Of a stretch of DNA of 64,000 nucleotides, positions 23,601-33,965 are shown one piece after another. Location of the stretch: contig NC_087252.1 of assembly GCF_037042905.1 (NCBI RefSeq), forward strand, positions 22,461,701-22,525,700, written 5' to 3'. The stretch comes from Lytechinus pictus. Lineage: Eukaryota > Echinodermata > Echinoidea > Temnopleuroida > Toxopneustidae. The notes under the pieces were generated by a model that saw nothing but the letters and a program-made list of their open reading frames with translations, did no database searches and was not told the DNA's origin. Numbering within the stretch: position 1 is the stretch's first letter; each line of letters opens with the position of its first letter. Both the position numbers and the translations under genes were made by a program.

Positions 23601-25119
23601 TGCGACCAAGATCTGTGATGTCACACACGTACAACTCCCTCATTGCTTTAGTACTTATTTCACTTATATTCTCACTTTTATAGAATCTATCACAAGGTGA
23701 GGTGTTCTCTTTATGAGAGGACAAGTACCGAGGTTTCACAACATTATATCATTGATGAATCATTTTTCATATGATTAGAATGAGCAAAAAGAAATGTTTT
23801 GGGGTATATTTTCAGTGTCCCAAAGGGGAGAGTTGTTCATCTGTGATATCATAGATCTTGGTTGCGTTGCCAATGGGAGGATCTCCATAGCATTAGTGAT
23901 CTCGACATTCAAATGCTCATAACTTTTCTATTGTTAGTCCTATTTTACTCAAACTTTTGTTGATCTTATTCTTTGATTTTTCTGCTTTTACAAAAGCTAA
24001 CTTGCTCCAAGAGTTTCATTCTCCTTTAACAAAAATGGATTGATAACTGACTTAATGCACAAGATTCGGGAGGCGCGATAGCTCAGTCGGTAGAGCGGAG
24101 GTTTCGGATTCCGGTGACCCGGGTTCGATTCCCAAGTGGTGCGCTAGTGCCCTTTGGTAAGGCATTTATCCTCATTACCAGGTCCCTCTGAGAGGCCTTA
24201 AGCCGTTGGTCCACTGGTTGCTTGCTCACAGGCATTCGTGCTTTCTTAGCAGTCAGGTAAAACAACCTCGGTATATTCATAGCTGCAACTTTTTTTAAAA
24301 TGAGGGAGACATAGTGTATAGTATGTTTCACGGTACACCATGTATCTTTCTTGGGCAAGTGTTGGTCCTGAAAACGACCACCCAAACTTGACGTTTCGAC
24401 AAGTGTGTTCTTGACGTCTTCAGTGAGACATATCACACACACATGCATACAAATATGAAATAATTTGGATTTCATGTAATTTCATAAGAAAAAAGAAAAG
24501 TGGGGATATGTTACCATCAATCCACCTCATGGATATTCATGATGACGTGCACAAAATATTGCTTAACTTAATTCAATAACGTTGTTCTATGCTTTCAGAT
24601 TTTGCTGAAATTCTCAGCATTTTGCTCAGTGAATTTTACATTTTATTTATTTTCAGCCCAGAGTACCCCTTTAAGCAGTAAATTAGTCAATATACTGTCT
24701 TTATACTGAAGTCAAATAAAAAACAAAAGTGACATAATTTTACTCACATCACACATCATCTGTGTGATATTCTTGCTTAATTCACCGAAGCAATTATTTA
24801 AAAATTAGATTTTCCTCATTAATATACTTCGTATCGGGTTTTTTTCGTGGTGGTGGGGGGTTATATTATACATATCATATTATATGCAATCTGAATTTCC
24901 TTTTCAACCCCCCCCCCTACCATTCCGCTGCCTCTCAGTTTCTCCCCCTCACTCCCTCTCTTAATTTCTGGCTTTTAAACATGCAAAGCGAGTTACTGCG
25001 CACACACACACACACCCTCGAATGAATTTGACTTTCGAAATAAAATCTCTTCCGAAAATGATAAACATACACAATAAAAAATTAGATTGCGATCACTTTA
25101 CCTTCTTAGCTTTTGGCAT
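11291..25119 (-). CDS. Type II membrane protein: SEA, mucin-like, HYR, C-type lectin (744 aa)
   Basis: Twelve coding exons join in phase: 25102-25119, 22310-22594, 21103-21760, 20456-20476, 19764-19820, 18762-18874, 17517-17584, 16903-17120, 15960-16124, 15042-15278, 12963-13229 and 11291-11418. The protein starts MPKAKK with no signal peptide. Residues 1-294 are acidic, Pro-rich and probably cytoplasmic. Residues 295-318 (VVILISLGLFAVLIAIVFMI core) form the only membrane span. Then follow a SEA domain (about 347-425) with autoproteolysis-type GSIIV at 409-413, a Thr/Pro mucin-like stretch (about 487-534), a HYR domain (535-613, ending DPSGNSDQCSFNVTV) and a C-type lectin domain (614-744, six framework cysteines plus an extra pair). 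The SEA exon 17517-17584 has a weak GTTCGT donor. The likely role is a cell-surface lectin or adhesion/immune receptor; the ligand is unknown. The lectin calcium motifs are altered (QPN; no WND). The gene looks intact. Confidence 0.82.
11719..12395. repeat. Element with CACACTAAGAAAT ends
   Basis: CACACTAAGAAATCCCGGT at the left and its near reverse complement ending at 12395 flank a segment full of GTGCACCCC/GGGGTGCA variants. It lies in the last intron of the lectin gene. The class is unclear; CACT-type ends would suit EnSpm/CACTA. Confidence 0.5.
12537..12693. repeat. Small G/C-tract MITE with CAGGGGCCGCG ends
   Basis: The ends CAGGGGCCGCG and CGCGGCCCCTG (one extra CG unit at the left) are inverted. 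TATGG lies on both flanks (12532-12536 and 12694-12698). A G run sits near the left end and C runs near the right. It is nested in another G-rich repeat in the last intron of the lectin gene. A related copy lies at 27235-27396. Confidence 0.6.
13560..14115. repeat. G-tract repeat block
   Basis: A C run (13571-13591), repeated AAAGGGGG(T/G)T motifs, several G runs and a final G run near 14102 fill this part of the intron between the HYR and lectin exons. It looks like nested hAT-type MITE remnants, but I could not define termini. Confidence 0.4.
14208..14503. repeat. MITE with GGCCCG...CGGGCC ends, TAT duplication
   Basis: The ends (GGCCCGGCGTATTCTGAACT and its reverse complement near 14485-14503) are inverted. 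TAT lies on each side (14205-14207 and 14504-14506). A 3-bp TWA-like duplication suggests a PIF/Harbinger-type MITE. A second copy in opposite orientation is at 20057-20318. Confidence 0.65.
18968..19249. mobile_element. hAT-like MITE with exact 8-bp TSD
   Basis: ATGAAACC is repeated exactly at 18960-18967 and 19250-19257. The right end, read outward, is CACCGGCGTAAG, the hAT-type end also seen at 26547-27018; the left end is degenerate. It contains GCGAGCGAAGCGA and T/G runs. It lies in the lectin-gene intron immediately before the first SEA exon in transcription order. Confidence 0.65.
19440..19660. repeat. ATC/ATT microsatellite
   Basis: This is an imperfect trinucleotide tract (ATC, ATT, CATCA variants) of about 220 bp in an intron of the lectin gene. 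The His- and Ile-rich open frames across it are artefacts of the repeat. Confidence 0.85.
20057..20318. repeat. MITE, second GGCCCGTATTCTGAA copy
   Basis: The right end GAGTTCAGAATACGGGCC is followed by TAT, and the left end is degenerate. The interior matches 14208-14503 in reverse orientation, including the GGCTCTCCATAG block. It is intronic in the lectin gene. Confidence 0.6.
20945..21066. repeat. CA-rich low-complexity tract
   Basis: Imperfect (CA)n with CACACCC variants lies just downstream of the donor of the membrane-span exon of the lectin gene. Confidence 0.7.
23050..23220. repeat. GA tract followed by CA tract
   Basis: A purine-rich (GA)n stretch passes into (CA)n in the first intron of the lectin gene. 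It is simple sequence only. Confidence 0.7.
23441..24026. mobile_element. Palindromic 586-bp MITE, TA target duplication
   Basis: AAGGAGAATGAAAC at the left is the inverted counterpart of GTTTCATTCTCCTT at the right, and TA flanks both sides (23439-23440, 24027-24028). Internal halves are also inverted (AGATCCTCCTATTGGCAA against TTGCCAATGGGAGGATCTCC). A TA duplication indicates a Tc1/mariner-type non-autonomous element. It lies in the first intron of the lectin gene. Confidence 0.75.
24068..24280 (+). mobile_element. tRNA-derived SINE
   Basis: The head GGAGGCGCGATAGCTCAGTC continues to TAGAGC, which fits a tRNA D arm and pol III A box. GGGTTCGATTCC at 24120-24131 is a B box. The tRNA-unrelated body includes TTTGGTAAGGCATTTATCC. 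The 3' boundary is approximate. Confidence 0.7.
24480..24671. repeat. Right-half fragment of a palindromic MITE
   Basis: It contains GTGGGGATATGTTACCATC, a block ending in GCTCAGTGAATTTTAC, and the terminus GAGTACCCCTT followed by TA. It matches the right half of 61710-62294; the left half is missing. Confidence 0.55.
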
Positions 25120-26467
25120 CCCTTGGTCAGGAGTCCTTCTCTGTTCCTTCAATTTTCCAATATAAAAGACTCAAGCCTGGTATAGCTTACAATAATCTAC
25201 AAATAAAGGCGTTCCTTCGACACTCCGATTAAATTCCGTAAAACTATATCCTGAAAATCATAGGTGTATGTGACAATAACATATACATATCGACATCATA
25301 CAGATGTGTCTTCGGTTCCCCAAGATTTGGCCTTTCTGAAATTATTTCCTGGTACGATACAATAAGGAGTATTAGTAAACCTTTTCAGACAGGTAAATGT
25401 AAACCTTGTTACGTAATCGTCCTCATTCATTCGTGCATTGAAGCGCAGCCATTCACACGATTTCTCGCTGTTTTAGAGATAGAGAGAAAAGGAGACAAAA
25501 AAGTGCAACGTGAAAGAAATAAGAAGGGGCAATTCACTGACGTCACAATGTCAATTATAGAAACTCGGCAGTATCGCATTGAACAGTTTATAATTACGAT
25601 TTAGCGACAGATGTACTATACATATACAGATAAAAAAAATAAAAACATCAGTTATCAACGTAATAATGTCGGAGTATATAAGATTAATGGACGATAAAGA
25701 TTCGCAAAGGCGCATCAGCTAGTTTTTGGGTGCGCCGTATGGGCAGATCTAGATTTTAATAACACTTTTTACAGGCACCAAGGGGGCAGGTCCCTGCCCC
25801 AGTTGGAAGCATTGCTAACCATGCAAAGAAAAACCGCAACCAGGTTGTAAATTTTACTTTTTTAACGTTTATTGGAAAAAATTTGGGGGCCACTATCCAC
25901 ATGCTTTGGTCTAATTGCCATATCGTCCACTCACCATTTCGTCTAATTACCAGTTGTTCCAATGGCCATAGTCCATATACCATTTGTTCTAATAAATGGA
26001 CGAAATGATTGAAAACAAAATGGGTATTAGACCAACTGGTTATGAGACGAAATTGTCACAGACGAACTGGTGATTAGTCGAAGTGATAATTGGACCAAAT
26101 GGTTGTTAGATGTATTAGAATTATATTAGATGTATTATAATTGTATTAGACTTAATGAAGATAGTGCATGGTGAGTGGACGAGTTGGCAGTAGACAAATT
26201 GCAATTTACCCTTTGAACTACCTTTACCATGTTTATACCCTTACCAAATGTTATACAAGATTTGAAACACCAACGACGAGGTGTTTACTTTAATATGAAT
26301 AATTATGAAAAAAATACATGTAAGGCAATTTGACTGATGCTTAAATGTTATTTAATTAGTCGTTGAGAATGTCTGTTTTGCAGATATTTCACCTTGCTTA
26401 TACCACTTTCAGTGACTCGCTGATCCTGCGGACCATGCAGTCCCGAGCTAATTCGTAAAAATTTTAG
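25120..26467. other. Upstream region of the lectin gene
   Basis: This should hold the promoter and 5' UTR of the lectin gene. A perfect CRE-type octamer TGACGTCA is present at 25538-25545, about 420 bp upstream of the start codon. No TATA box can be assigned. Positions 25880-26210 carry dispersed variants of AGACCAAATGG and its complement; similar short blocks recur at about 47100-47210 and 55740-55825. Confidence 0.35.
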
Positions 26468-26546
26468 TTTATTAATGGCGCGGGCTAAAATAGCACACGC
26501 CATGATGCCCGGGCTGGTAAGGTGCCGCGTTTATCATCACCAGACC

Positions 26547-27018
26547 CATTGGCGTAAATCCCGGGGGGATGTGGGGATATATCCCCCCACTTTTTGGAGA
26601 GGGGGGATGGCGTGTACAAATATCTCCCCACTTTTTAAGAAAGAAAATATATTTTAATTAATCCGTTAGTAAAATCTTTGAATATATGTCATAAACAACC
26701 ATCATATTTTAGAATTTCTATTTGAAAATGCGATTGAAAACCAAGAAAGTGGTTATTTTTGGCTTGCTCGCTTTGCTCGCTTATAATTATTTAAGAATTT
26801 CTGTTAGAAAATGCCATTAGAAACTAGAAAAAAAATTATTTTTGGCTCACTCGCTTCACTCGCTCGCAAAATAAATATTAAAATGTGTGTAAGAGGGTCT
26901 GTGGGGGTCAGTGAGAGTGTGTGCTTATACCTAAGTGTGAGATCGACAGAAAAAAAAAATCGTCAAAAAAGTCAATCGCCCCCCCCCCCCCACTCCTCAG
27001 AGTAGATTTACGCCGGTG
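26547..27018. mobile_element. hAT-like MITE, 472 bp, exact 8-bp TSD
   Basis: The ends CATTGGCGTAAATC and GATTTACGCCGGTG are inverted with two mismatches. ACCAGACC is repeated exactly at 26539-26546 and 27019-27026. The paralogous unit near 27485-27500 has a single ACCAGACC and so shows the empty site. CTCGCTTTGCTCGC and CACTCGCTTCACTCGCTCGC motifs and a C run lie inside. Confidence 0.85.
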
Positions 27019-27088
27019 ACCAGACCAGCCCCATCCCTTATGTGCCCGAGTATGTGAATGGGTGATCGTAAAAGGCCGACAAAATTAA

Positions 27089-27159
27089 TGCACTGTCGGG
27101 GAATCGAACCCCGGTCACAAGAATGGGAATCTTGTATGATACCACTACACTAACAGTGC
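27089..27159 (-). tRNA. tRNA-Gly (anticodon CCC), copy 1
   Basis: Read on the minus strand, the acceptor stem GCACTGT pairs with ACAGTGC, with discriminator A. The anticodon arm is CAAGA-TTCCCAT-TCTTG, giving CCC. The T arm contains GGTTCGATTCC (B box) and the A box is TAGTGTAGTGG. A run of four T residues follows the 3' end as a pol III terminator. It is an intronless 71-nt gene. Confidence 0.93.
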
Positions 27160-27234
27160 TTTCTTGACAAATTTGCTGGAGTCTAATTAAAAGATTCAAA
27201 GATTAATTTCATTAATTCTCTCTTGTGGCTTGTG

Positions 27235-27396
27235 CAGGGACCGCGGAAGCGGGGGGACTGGGGGCTTCAGCCCCCCCCCCCCACTTTTTCCAAAACCGTG
27301 TACAAACACGTAAGAATGACCATAGAACTGTGATTTTTTTTTGCATGGTCAGCCACCCCCCCCCCCCCCCACTTTGAAGTCCGTTCCGCGGCCCCA
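27235..27396. repeat. Small G/C-tract MITE with CAGGGACCGCGGAA end
   Basis: CAGGGACCGCGGAA at the left and TTCCGCGGCCCC at the right are inverted. G and C runs lie inside both ends. It is the same family as 12537-12693, sharing the CCAAAACCGT and GCATGGTCAGCC blocks. The duplication is unclear. Confidence 0.6.
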
Positions 27397-27556
27397 GGCT
27401 CTTCCGTAAAAAAAAAAAAAAAGATTATTAACGGCGCGGGCTAAAATAGCACACGCCATGCCCGGCTGTTAAGGTGCTGTGTCAGCACCAGACCAGCCCC
27501 ATCCCTTATGTACCCGAGTATATGAATGGGTGATCGGAAAAAGGCCGACAAAATAA

Positions 27557-27627
27557 TGCACTGTCGGGGAATCGAACCCCGGTCACAAGAATGGGAATCT
27601 TGTATGATACCACTACACTAACAGTGC
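27557..27627 (-). tRNA. tRNA-Gly (anticodon CCC), copy 2
   Basis: The 71-nt sequence is identical by eye to copy 1, 468 bp away, including the CCC anticodon loop, both internal promoter boxes and the acceptor stem. TTTT and then TTTTT follow the 3' end. It lies in the second duplication unit, which lacks the hAT-like insertion. Confidence 0.93.
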
Positions 27628-27822
27628 TCTCTTGACAAATTTACTGGAGTCTAATCGAAAGATATATAGCTTCATTTCCTTCTCTCTTATGCGTTATTCA
27701 TGCAGTTGGATGCACATCTTTGTTGCTCTCATGATATGCAGTATCAGTAGATTAAAATGTGCATATATTATTCGGATATTTGGGAATGAGTCTATATTAT
27801 TTCGATCATAGAATCCAACTAT

Positions 27823-28370
27823 CAGTGGCGTACCGTGGGTCAAGGCATTGGGGGAGGGGAGCACCAGCAAAAATTTCGAGTCACATTTTACTATTTCCTA
27901 TGAGATTGCTTCTCTTCTTGGGTTTTGGTGTCCTTTAAAATGGGGCAATCACTTTTAGTAGTCATAAAAAAGAAGCATATGCCACTCCATAAAACAATAA
28001 TAACTCGAAGTGCGAGGAAATATATTTGGTGTATATTGACATGAAAACGGGAGATTTTAGTACAACAGGATTATATATCTCGTTAAACCGACAAAAATAA
28101 TGCGAGCACCAGGAACAATGAAGATATAGGCCCTGAGCAAATTATGTTTCATAAAGTTATGAAAAAATGTTTCTTATGTAATATAGCATAGCATAATTGA
28201 AATATAATATAACATTAAAATGAACAATAATTTCTTCTTTCCCGCTAAATTTATCTTCCTTTCTCCCTCTTTTTCTCCTTGTCGCCGTTTTTTTTTGGCC
28301 AGCCGATTGGGGGGGGGGGGGGGCACGTGCCCCCCATGCCCCCCCCCCCCTCCCCGTAGTTACGCCACTG
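27823..28370. mobile_element. hAT-like MITE, 548 bp, CAGTGGCGTA ends
   Basis: The ends CAGTGGCGTA and TACGCCACTG are perfect inverted repeats of hAT type. The flanks share CAACTA (left CCAACTAT, right CAACTACT), an imperfect duplication. A long G run and a C run lie just inside the right end. Confidence 0.75.
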
Positions 28371-29689
28371 CAACTACTTTACCAATTCTACTGGTTGATT
28401 GTGGCGCTTGGTAATTTTTTTTAAAGAAAATGTGTCCTTATTAACAAGTTGTAAATATCGTTTTAATCTGGAAATATCCCCCATGCAGTGGCAATAAAAG
28501 TTGTGGAACGGCAATTTCATGTTTAACCATGTGCATTTGAATTCACGCGTTATCGTTTTCCCGGAGATATCGGTCATTAAAATTTTAAAATCAGACGATG
28601 GGATTCATTCAAATACAGTAGAATACATTTATAATCATTTGAATAAATTTATGGTTAAGTCTATTTCAAATTTGATCACTTCAAGATTTGTCATGTGCTT
28701 TTGATTTCGTTTTAAGGCAAATTAAAAAGGTTCGTTAATGGTCTTACAAATCAACGAATGTACATTTTTATTCAAAACTATGGACAACGAAATTCGGCTT
28801 GAGCAACCAATTTAATTTTTGAGAGTTCAAATTAATGATGTGTAAATTCGTTTGTTTTGCATTGCATCTGTATTTATTATGTAAATGTATAAGTATCATA
28901 AAATTAAAATTGTTGTGCATTGTGACTAAATTAGTGTTTGTTTAGCCAAAATTTGAATTTCCAAAATATCTTAATAGTTTTCATCAAAAACACAATTTTT
29001 TGCATCTTTTGCAAAGGGTATTGCGTTTCGTTTAAAAAGGTATTAAGGACAATTTTATATTTTTCCTTTTCACCGACAATTGTGTGGGCATTTTTATGAA
29101 TATATGTTCTTTTTAACTTTATTAAAAGTCCCAACAAGGGCAGATCAAGGAGTTTCCAAGGGGGATTTTGTCGGTCAGGAAATTTTGACAACTAAAAAAA
29201 ATTAAATTAAATTAAAAAAAACACTGCAAAATCGAGGTCATTTGTTCAAGGAAAAATTTGACAAGCAAAAAAAAATACCTCCCAAATTGCCTGTGCATGA
29301 CACATTCCAGTAAAAAAAAATGTGCCTAAAAAAGTGGGTCCGCCACTGACATGTCCTTTTTAGGCCTATACATATTTTCAAATTTATCATAGGGGATCCT
29401 CTGTATAATAATAATATGAACATTTGTAATGCGCCGGTATCCATCATAAAAAGATGCTCATGGCGCAATAAAGAAAAGAAAAGGAAAAAGAAAAAGAAAG
29501 GAAGGAAGAAAGAATGAAATGAAACCTACTAAAAAGAGGGGTAGAATAACAATTACCTAAAAGCTTGCGTGAATAACCAGGTTTTAAGAGAACTTTTGAA
29601 AGTGGTGAGACAAGAAATATTGCGGATTTCTATTGGCAGTTTATTCCATAGGAAAGGCCCAGCATGTTGAAATGATCGACCCCCCCCCC
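28371..29689. other. AT-rich intergenic DNA with repeat debris
   Basis: No gene is supported. About 29130-29350 ends in GGGTCCGCCACTG, a hAT-like terminus, and has GAAAAATTTGACAAGC in common with 12404-12420. A GA-rich tract lies at about 29470-29515. Confidence 0.4.
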
Positions 29690-29719
29690 CCCATGAATTA
29701 TGAGATTGTGGTAAAGCGA

Positions 29720-29890
29720 GTAAGAATGAACTAGAAGACTTAAGGTTGGTGACATGGTGACGATACGGGCAGCATTATGTTGGAGTTTCCTAAGGCGATC
29801 TAACTGAGATTGTGAAACATTATATACTAAAGCATTGCATGGCATATTTGGAAGGGATGGCTCCATACCACCGTCTATATAGTAGGTCCA
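29720..29890 (-). pseudogene. LINE reverse-transcriptase C-terminal fragment
   Basis: The minus-strand frame contains ALVYNVSQSQLDRLRKLQHN followed by AARIVT, which matches the region after the RT catalytic core in CR1/jockey-type LINEs (consensus-like SQLDKLQ..QN.AARL). Only about 55 residues are recognisable, and a C run follows. It is a dead fragment. Confidence 0.6.
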
Positions 29891-30125
29891 TGATACCACC
29901 AACCGGTGCCATTATTAGGCCTTATTTCTCGAAAAAATATATTATTAATACTAAATAGGTTCATTATTGCGGAATGAAATAATCGCTAGAGGGTATTCAT
30001 TTGTCTCGCAATCTACATATGGTCAACAGGGAAATTCGTGATCGCTCTCGCAAAAAGTGTTCACTAGCTTTCTAGGAAATTCGTGATCACTCTCGCAAAA
30101 AGTGTTCACTATAGCTTCTAAAGCC

Positions 30126-30163
30126 CCTCTCTACTTCTATCTATCTATCTATCTATCTATCTA

Positions 30164-30212
<49 letters not shown>

Positions 30213-30236
30213 CTATCTATCTATCTATCTATCTGG

Positions 30237-30268
<32 letters not shown>

Positions 30269-30290
30269 GTCTCTATCTATTTATCAGTCT
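30126..30290. repeat. TATC and CT microsatellites
   Basis: Alternating (CTAT)n, (CT)n and (CTAT)n blocks. The leucine/serine/tyrosine-rich open frame across them is spurious. Confidence 0.9.
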
Positions 30291-30479
30291 TCTATATCTA
30301 TCTTTCGGCATCTAAGTGTATCAATCCATCAAACTTCAATTTTCTTTCTATTATATGTATCTGTTTATTTTTATTTTGTCTGTCATTCTATTCATTTAGT
30401 TAATAATTTATATTTAGAAAAAAAACTTTTTCATAACTTTTCATTAAAAAAAAGTAACTGCAAAAGCATGTTCGGATTT

Positions 30480-30757
30480 CACTCATATGACTGCTCTCTG
30501 TACATGAAGTGCCGAGGAACTCTATATGCTCTGATCAGTAACTGTGCAGATTGCATGCGGTGGTGTGGGACTCGCCTGTGTCGCACGCTGCAACCAGCGA
30601 CGTGTGTAGACTCTTCACTATTCGCTTTGTGGCTATTTTTGCGGAAAATGCCTTCGCCAGGCCAGGGTGTAAAACGGAAACGCGCCCCCCGGCGACGCTC
30701 GTGAAAGCTACGGCTAGTACCGCCCACTGACTGTCCAGTGTCCACATCCTGAAGATT
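30480..30757 (+). promoter_or_regulatory. CpG-containing flank, possible displaced VPS26C promoter
   Basis: This stretch is clearly more GC- and CpG-rich than its surroundings (for example GCGCCCCCCGGCGACGCTCG). It ends in TGAAGATT, directly at the left edge of the foldback element; TGAAGACT at the right edge precedes the VPS26C start codon. Before the insertion the two were contiguous, so this may be the ancestral promoter. This is inference from position and composition. Confidence 0.35.
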
Positions 30758-31140
30758 ACTGCTGGCTAGCGACCGACGGGTTTCCATTCTCGGCCGTTCT
30801 CTGATTGGTCAGTTAAGACAGTGCGGTGTCTGTGTGTTCCGTGTGTGTATGTGTGATGCGAAGCGTGCTGTACATGTGTTCACTGGATTTGTGGGCATAG
30901 ACTAGATACCCAGTCGTTTTATTGATTTTAACCTTACAATTAATAACAACGCGATTAGGGATATTTTGTTGCTGTGTGTGCATGTGAAGGATAGAAGTTT
31001 CTTACAGCTCTTAATTAACTGACTCTCTTTCCAAGCTTAATATTTAAATGATAATTGCTACATTCCAAGTTTTTGGAAAATAAGGGGCTTTTATTTTTTC
31101 CTCAGTGTATTAATTCTCCCATTACATCGAGACAAAACAA

Positions 31141-32180
31141 TGTCCACTGTACATTGAAACCTGCCATTCAATTGACTATATATGTTTCAGTGTATAATGA
31201 AAATGGAAACATGCCGGTCAATTGACTATATTTATTTCAGTGTATAATGAAATTGGAAACATGCCGGTCAGTTTACCATATGTTTCAGTGTATAATGAAA
31301 ATGGAAACATTCCGGTCAATTGACTATATATGTTTCAGTGTATAATGAAACTGGAAACATGCTGGTCAATTGACCAGTGTATAATGAAATGGAAACATGC
31401 CGGTCAATTGACTATATGTTTCAGTGTATAATGAAAATGCATGGAAACATATGCCGGTCAATTGGGTATGTGTTTCAGTGTGTAATGAAAATGGAAACAT
31501 GCCGGTCAATGGACAGTGTAAATGGAAACATGCCAGTCAATTGACCAGTATAATATGAAAATGGAAACATGCCGGTCAATTGACTATATGTTTCAGTGTA
31601 TAATGAAAATGGAAACATTCCGGTCAATTGACTATATGTTTCAGTGTATAATGAAACTGGAAACATGCCGGTCAGTTTACCATATGTTTCAGTGTATAAT
31701 GAAACTGGAAACATGCCGGTCAGTTTACCATATGTTTCAGTGTATAATGAAAATGGAAACATGCCGGTCAATTGACTATATGTTTCAGTGTATAATGAAA
31801 CTAAAAATAAATGCCAGTCAATTGACCAGGATATGAAACTGGAAACATGCCGGTCAGTTTACCATATGTTTCAGTGTATAATGAAAATGGAAACATGCCG
31901 GTCAATTGACTATATGTTTCAGTGTATAATGAAACTAAAAATAAATGCCAGTCAATTGACCAGTATAATATGAAAATGGAAACATGCCGGTCAGTTTACC
32001 ATATGTTTCAGTGTATAATGAAAATGGAAACATGCCGGTCAATTGACTATATGTTTCAGTGTATAATGAAAATGGAAACATTCCGGTCAATTGACTATAT
32101 GTTTCAGTGTATAATGAAACTGGAAACATGCCGGTCAATTGACCAGTGTATAATGAAATGGAAACATGCCGGTCAATTCT
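31141..32180. repeat. Left arm minisatellite array
   Basis: About 21 tandem units of roughly 47 bp read TGTATAATGAAAATGGAAAC then ATGCCGGTCAATTGAC and TATATGTTTCAG. Many units contain the palindromic core GTCAATTGAC. Units vary (ATGCCGG/ATTCCGG; AATGG/ACTGG; GTTTACC for ATTGACT), and some blocks of several units are themselves duplicated. Confidence 0.9.
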
Positions 32181-33086
32181 GTTCATTTTCTCTTTCTCTT
32201 TTGTTCTTTCTATCATTGTCTATCTACTAAAGACATATGTAATAAAGATCAGACGCATGGGGATTTTTTTTTTTACTTTTTAATTTAATTTTATTTATTT
32301 ATTTCCGTTTCACAATTTCATATTCTTTGAAAAACAGAAAGTAACAAGAACGTTTTTCATCAGCTAGATCATGATGCATGTATTAATCATTCATTAAGAT
32401 TTCACATTGTGAATAAATGTGCAAATTGAAAATCGCAATTTAAAAGACAAATGAACTTCATTCTTTCATTTTTTCAATAAATTTTGTTTGTTTAATTTAT
32501 TCACCATGCAACACAAAAATAAAACGTCAGAAATATAGTATACACATTGATATAATGATACATATAGGAGGAGCTGAACATAAACAAAATATGTTTGAAG
32601 TGCAGATAGCATCATAGGTAAATATTCGAACTAAACCATTGGCTCTATCTATATAAGCATTCATTAAAAAAATAATAATAATGCCCTATATAGCATGTAT
32701 ATCATCTTGAATTAAATTTAAAAAACATATGCATCAACTATATCTCAAAGAGGAAAAGTATACTAAAAAAAAATACAGTATAAATCCATACAAATTTCAG
32801 GATATTTTTATGATGAATTGGGGAGTGTTAAGGGGAGGGGGGGGGGGCATCACGCCCCAGCCCAGTTTGGGGTTAAGAAAGTGTTAAATTATTTTCAGTA
32901 ATTAATACCCATTTGATTGCCTTGACAAATTATTGGATATATCTTTCAATAAAATGACAAATATTTTTTCCATATTTTCAACAACGTGTATTGTAAAATC
33001 AGAACAGCTTCGATAGAAATATCACTTCGCTTACTTTGGAAGTAGTATTGCATTGCAATTAGTAATCCATATATATGTTCCATTTA

Positions 33087-33440
33087 AAGAGATGGTCGAT
33101 CCAGGCTGGGAATATTTCTACCAAATTAAGAACTAAAACAATGGGATTGACTGATTGCGTGCATTAGTTATTGCCGCAACTTTCATCTTATGGAGACACA
33201 TCATTTACACACGTATGAAAAAATGAAACATTTATGACTTAAGTTCATGTAATAATAAGAAAGGAAAGTGGGGATTTGACATCATCAGCCCACTATAATA
33301 TTCATGACGATGTGCATAACTGTTTTCACAAAATATTGATAAACTTTAAAATTCAATAACTTCCTTATCTGTTATCCGATTTTAAATTTTCAACATTTTG
33401 CTTGGTGAATTTTATTATATTTACTTTATAACAATATCAA
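33087..33440. repeat. Fragment of the TA-type palindromic MITE in the foldback spacer
   Basis: It begins after TTTA with AAGAGATGGTCGATCCAGGC, equivalent to the left end of 61710-62294. It contains GTGGGGATTTGACATCATCA and a degenerate right half. It lies inside the unique spacer of the foldback element. Confidence 0.55.
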
Positions 33441-33965
33441 AGTAATGTGGAGGTTCCGGTCTGCAAACTTCTCTGTTGAGACTCCTCCTATACACAAAAA
33501 TATAAGTAAATGAAAAAAGTAATAGGCATAAACATTCCTAATTAAACCTTTCTTTAAATAAAGCTAGGGAACAGCTAAGTGTTAAATATACATTCGATGA
33601 TATCCATAGGCAAATTACTCTTCTAATAAATACTACAATAGTCCCTGAATAAAATATGCTTTCTCCGCATAATACCCCCCCCCCCCGATAATACCCTAAC
33701 ACAATAATGGTGTGTTAATCCCTTGTACTCAGTATTGATTTTAAGGTCATAGTCAGAGTCTCATGGGAATTTAAAAGGGGATTACAGCGTGAAAGTTCCT
33801 TTTGATTAGTCCCATATCAATGACATATGGATAGTAATTAAGTCCCTTTAATAGTAAACTTGTCAGACATATCCTGCCATAATCAACAAGTACATGCAGT
33901 CAATATAAAAAAACTTCCTACTATTATGCTTTACAGGCAACCCAAACGTCCACATTTTGCAATGA

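Larger units (their letters stand above)
26468..27240. repeat. tRNA-Gly duplication unit 1 (interrupted)
   Basis: The sequence from GGCGCGGGCTAAAATAGCAC through the tRNA gene to about 27240 is repeated at 27428-27660. Unit 1 carries the 472-bp insertion at 26547-27018; unit 2 does not. Confidence 0.75.

Noticed and set aside
24083-24475. 130-aa minus-strand frame
   Set aside because: It runs backwards through the tRNA-derived SINE and a retroelement relic; the GNRTRVTGIRN stretch is the reverse reading of the SINE B-box region.
30102-30704. 200-aa plus-strand frame starting in the CTAT/CT repeat
   Set aside because: The first half is microsatellite and the rest has no recognisable domain; it lies in the CpG-richer flank before the foldback element.
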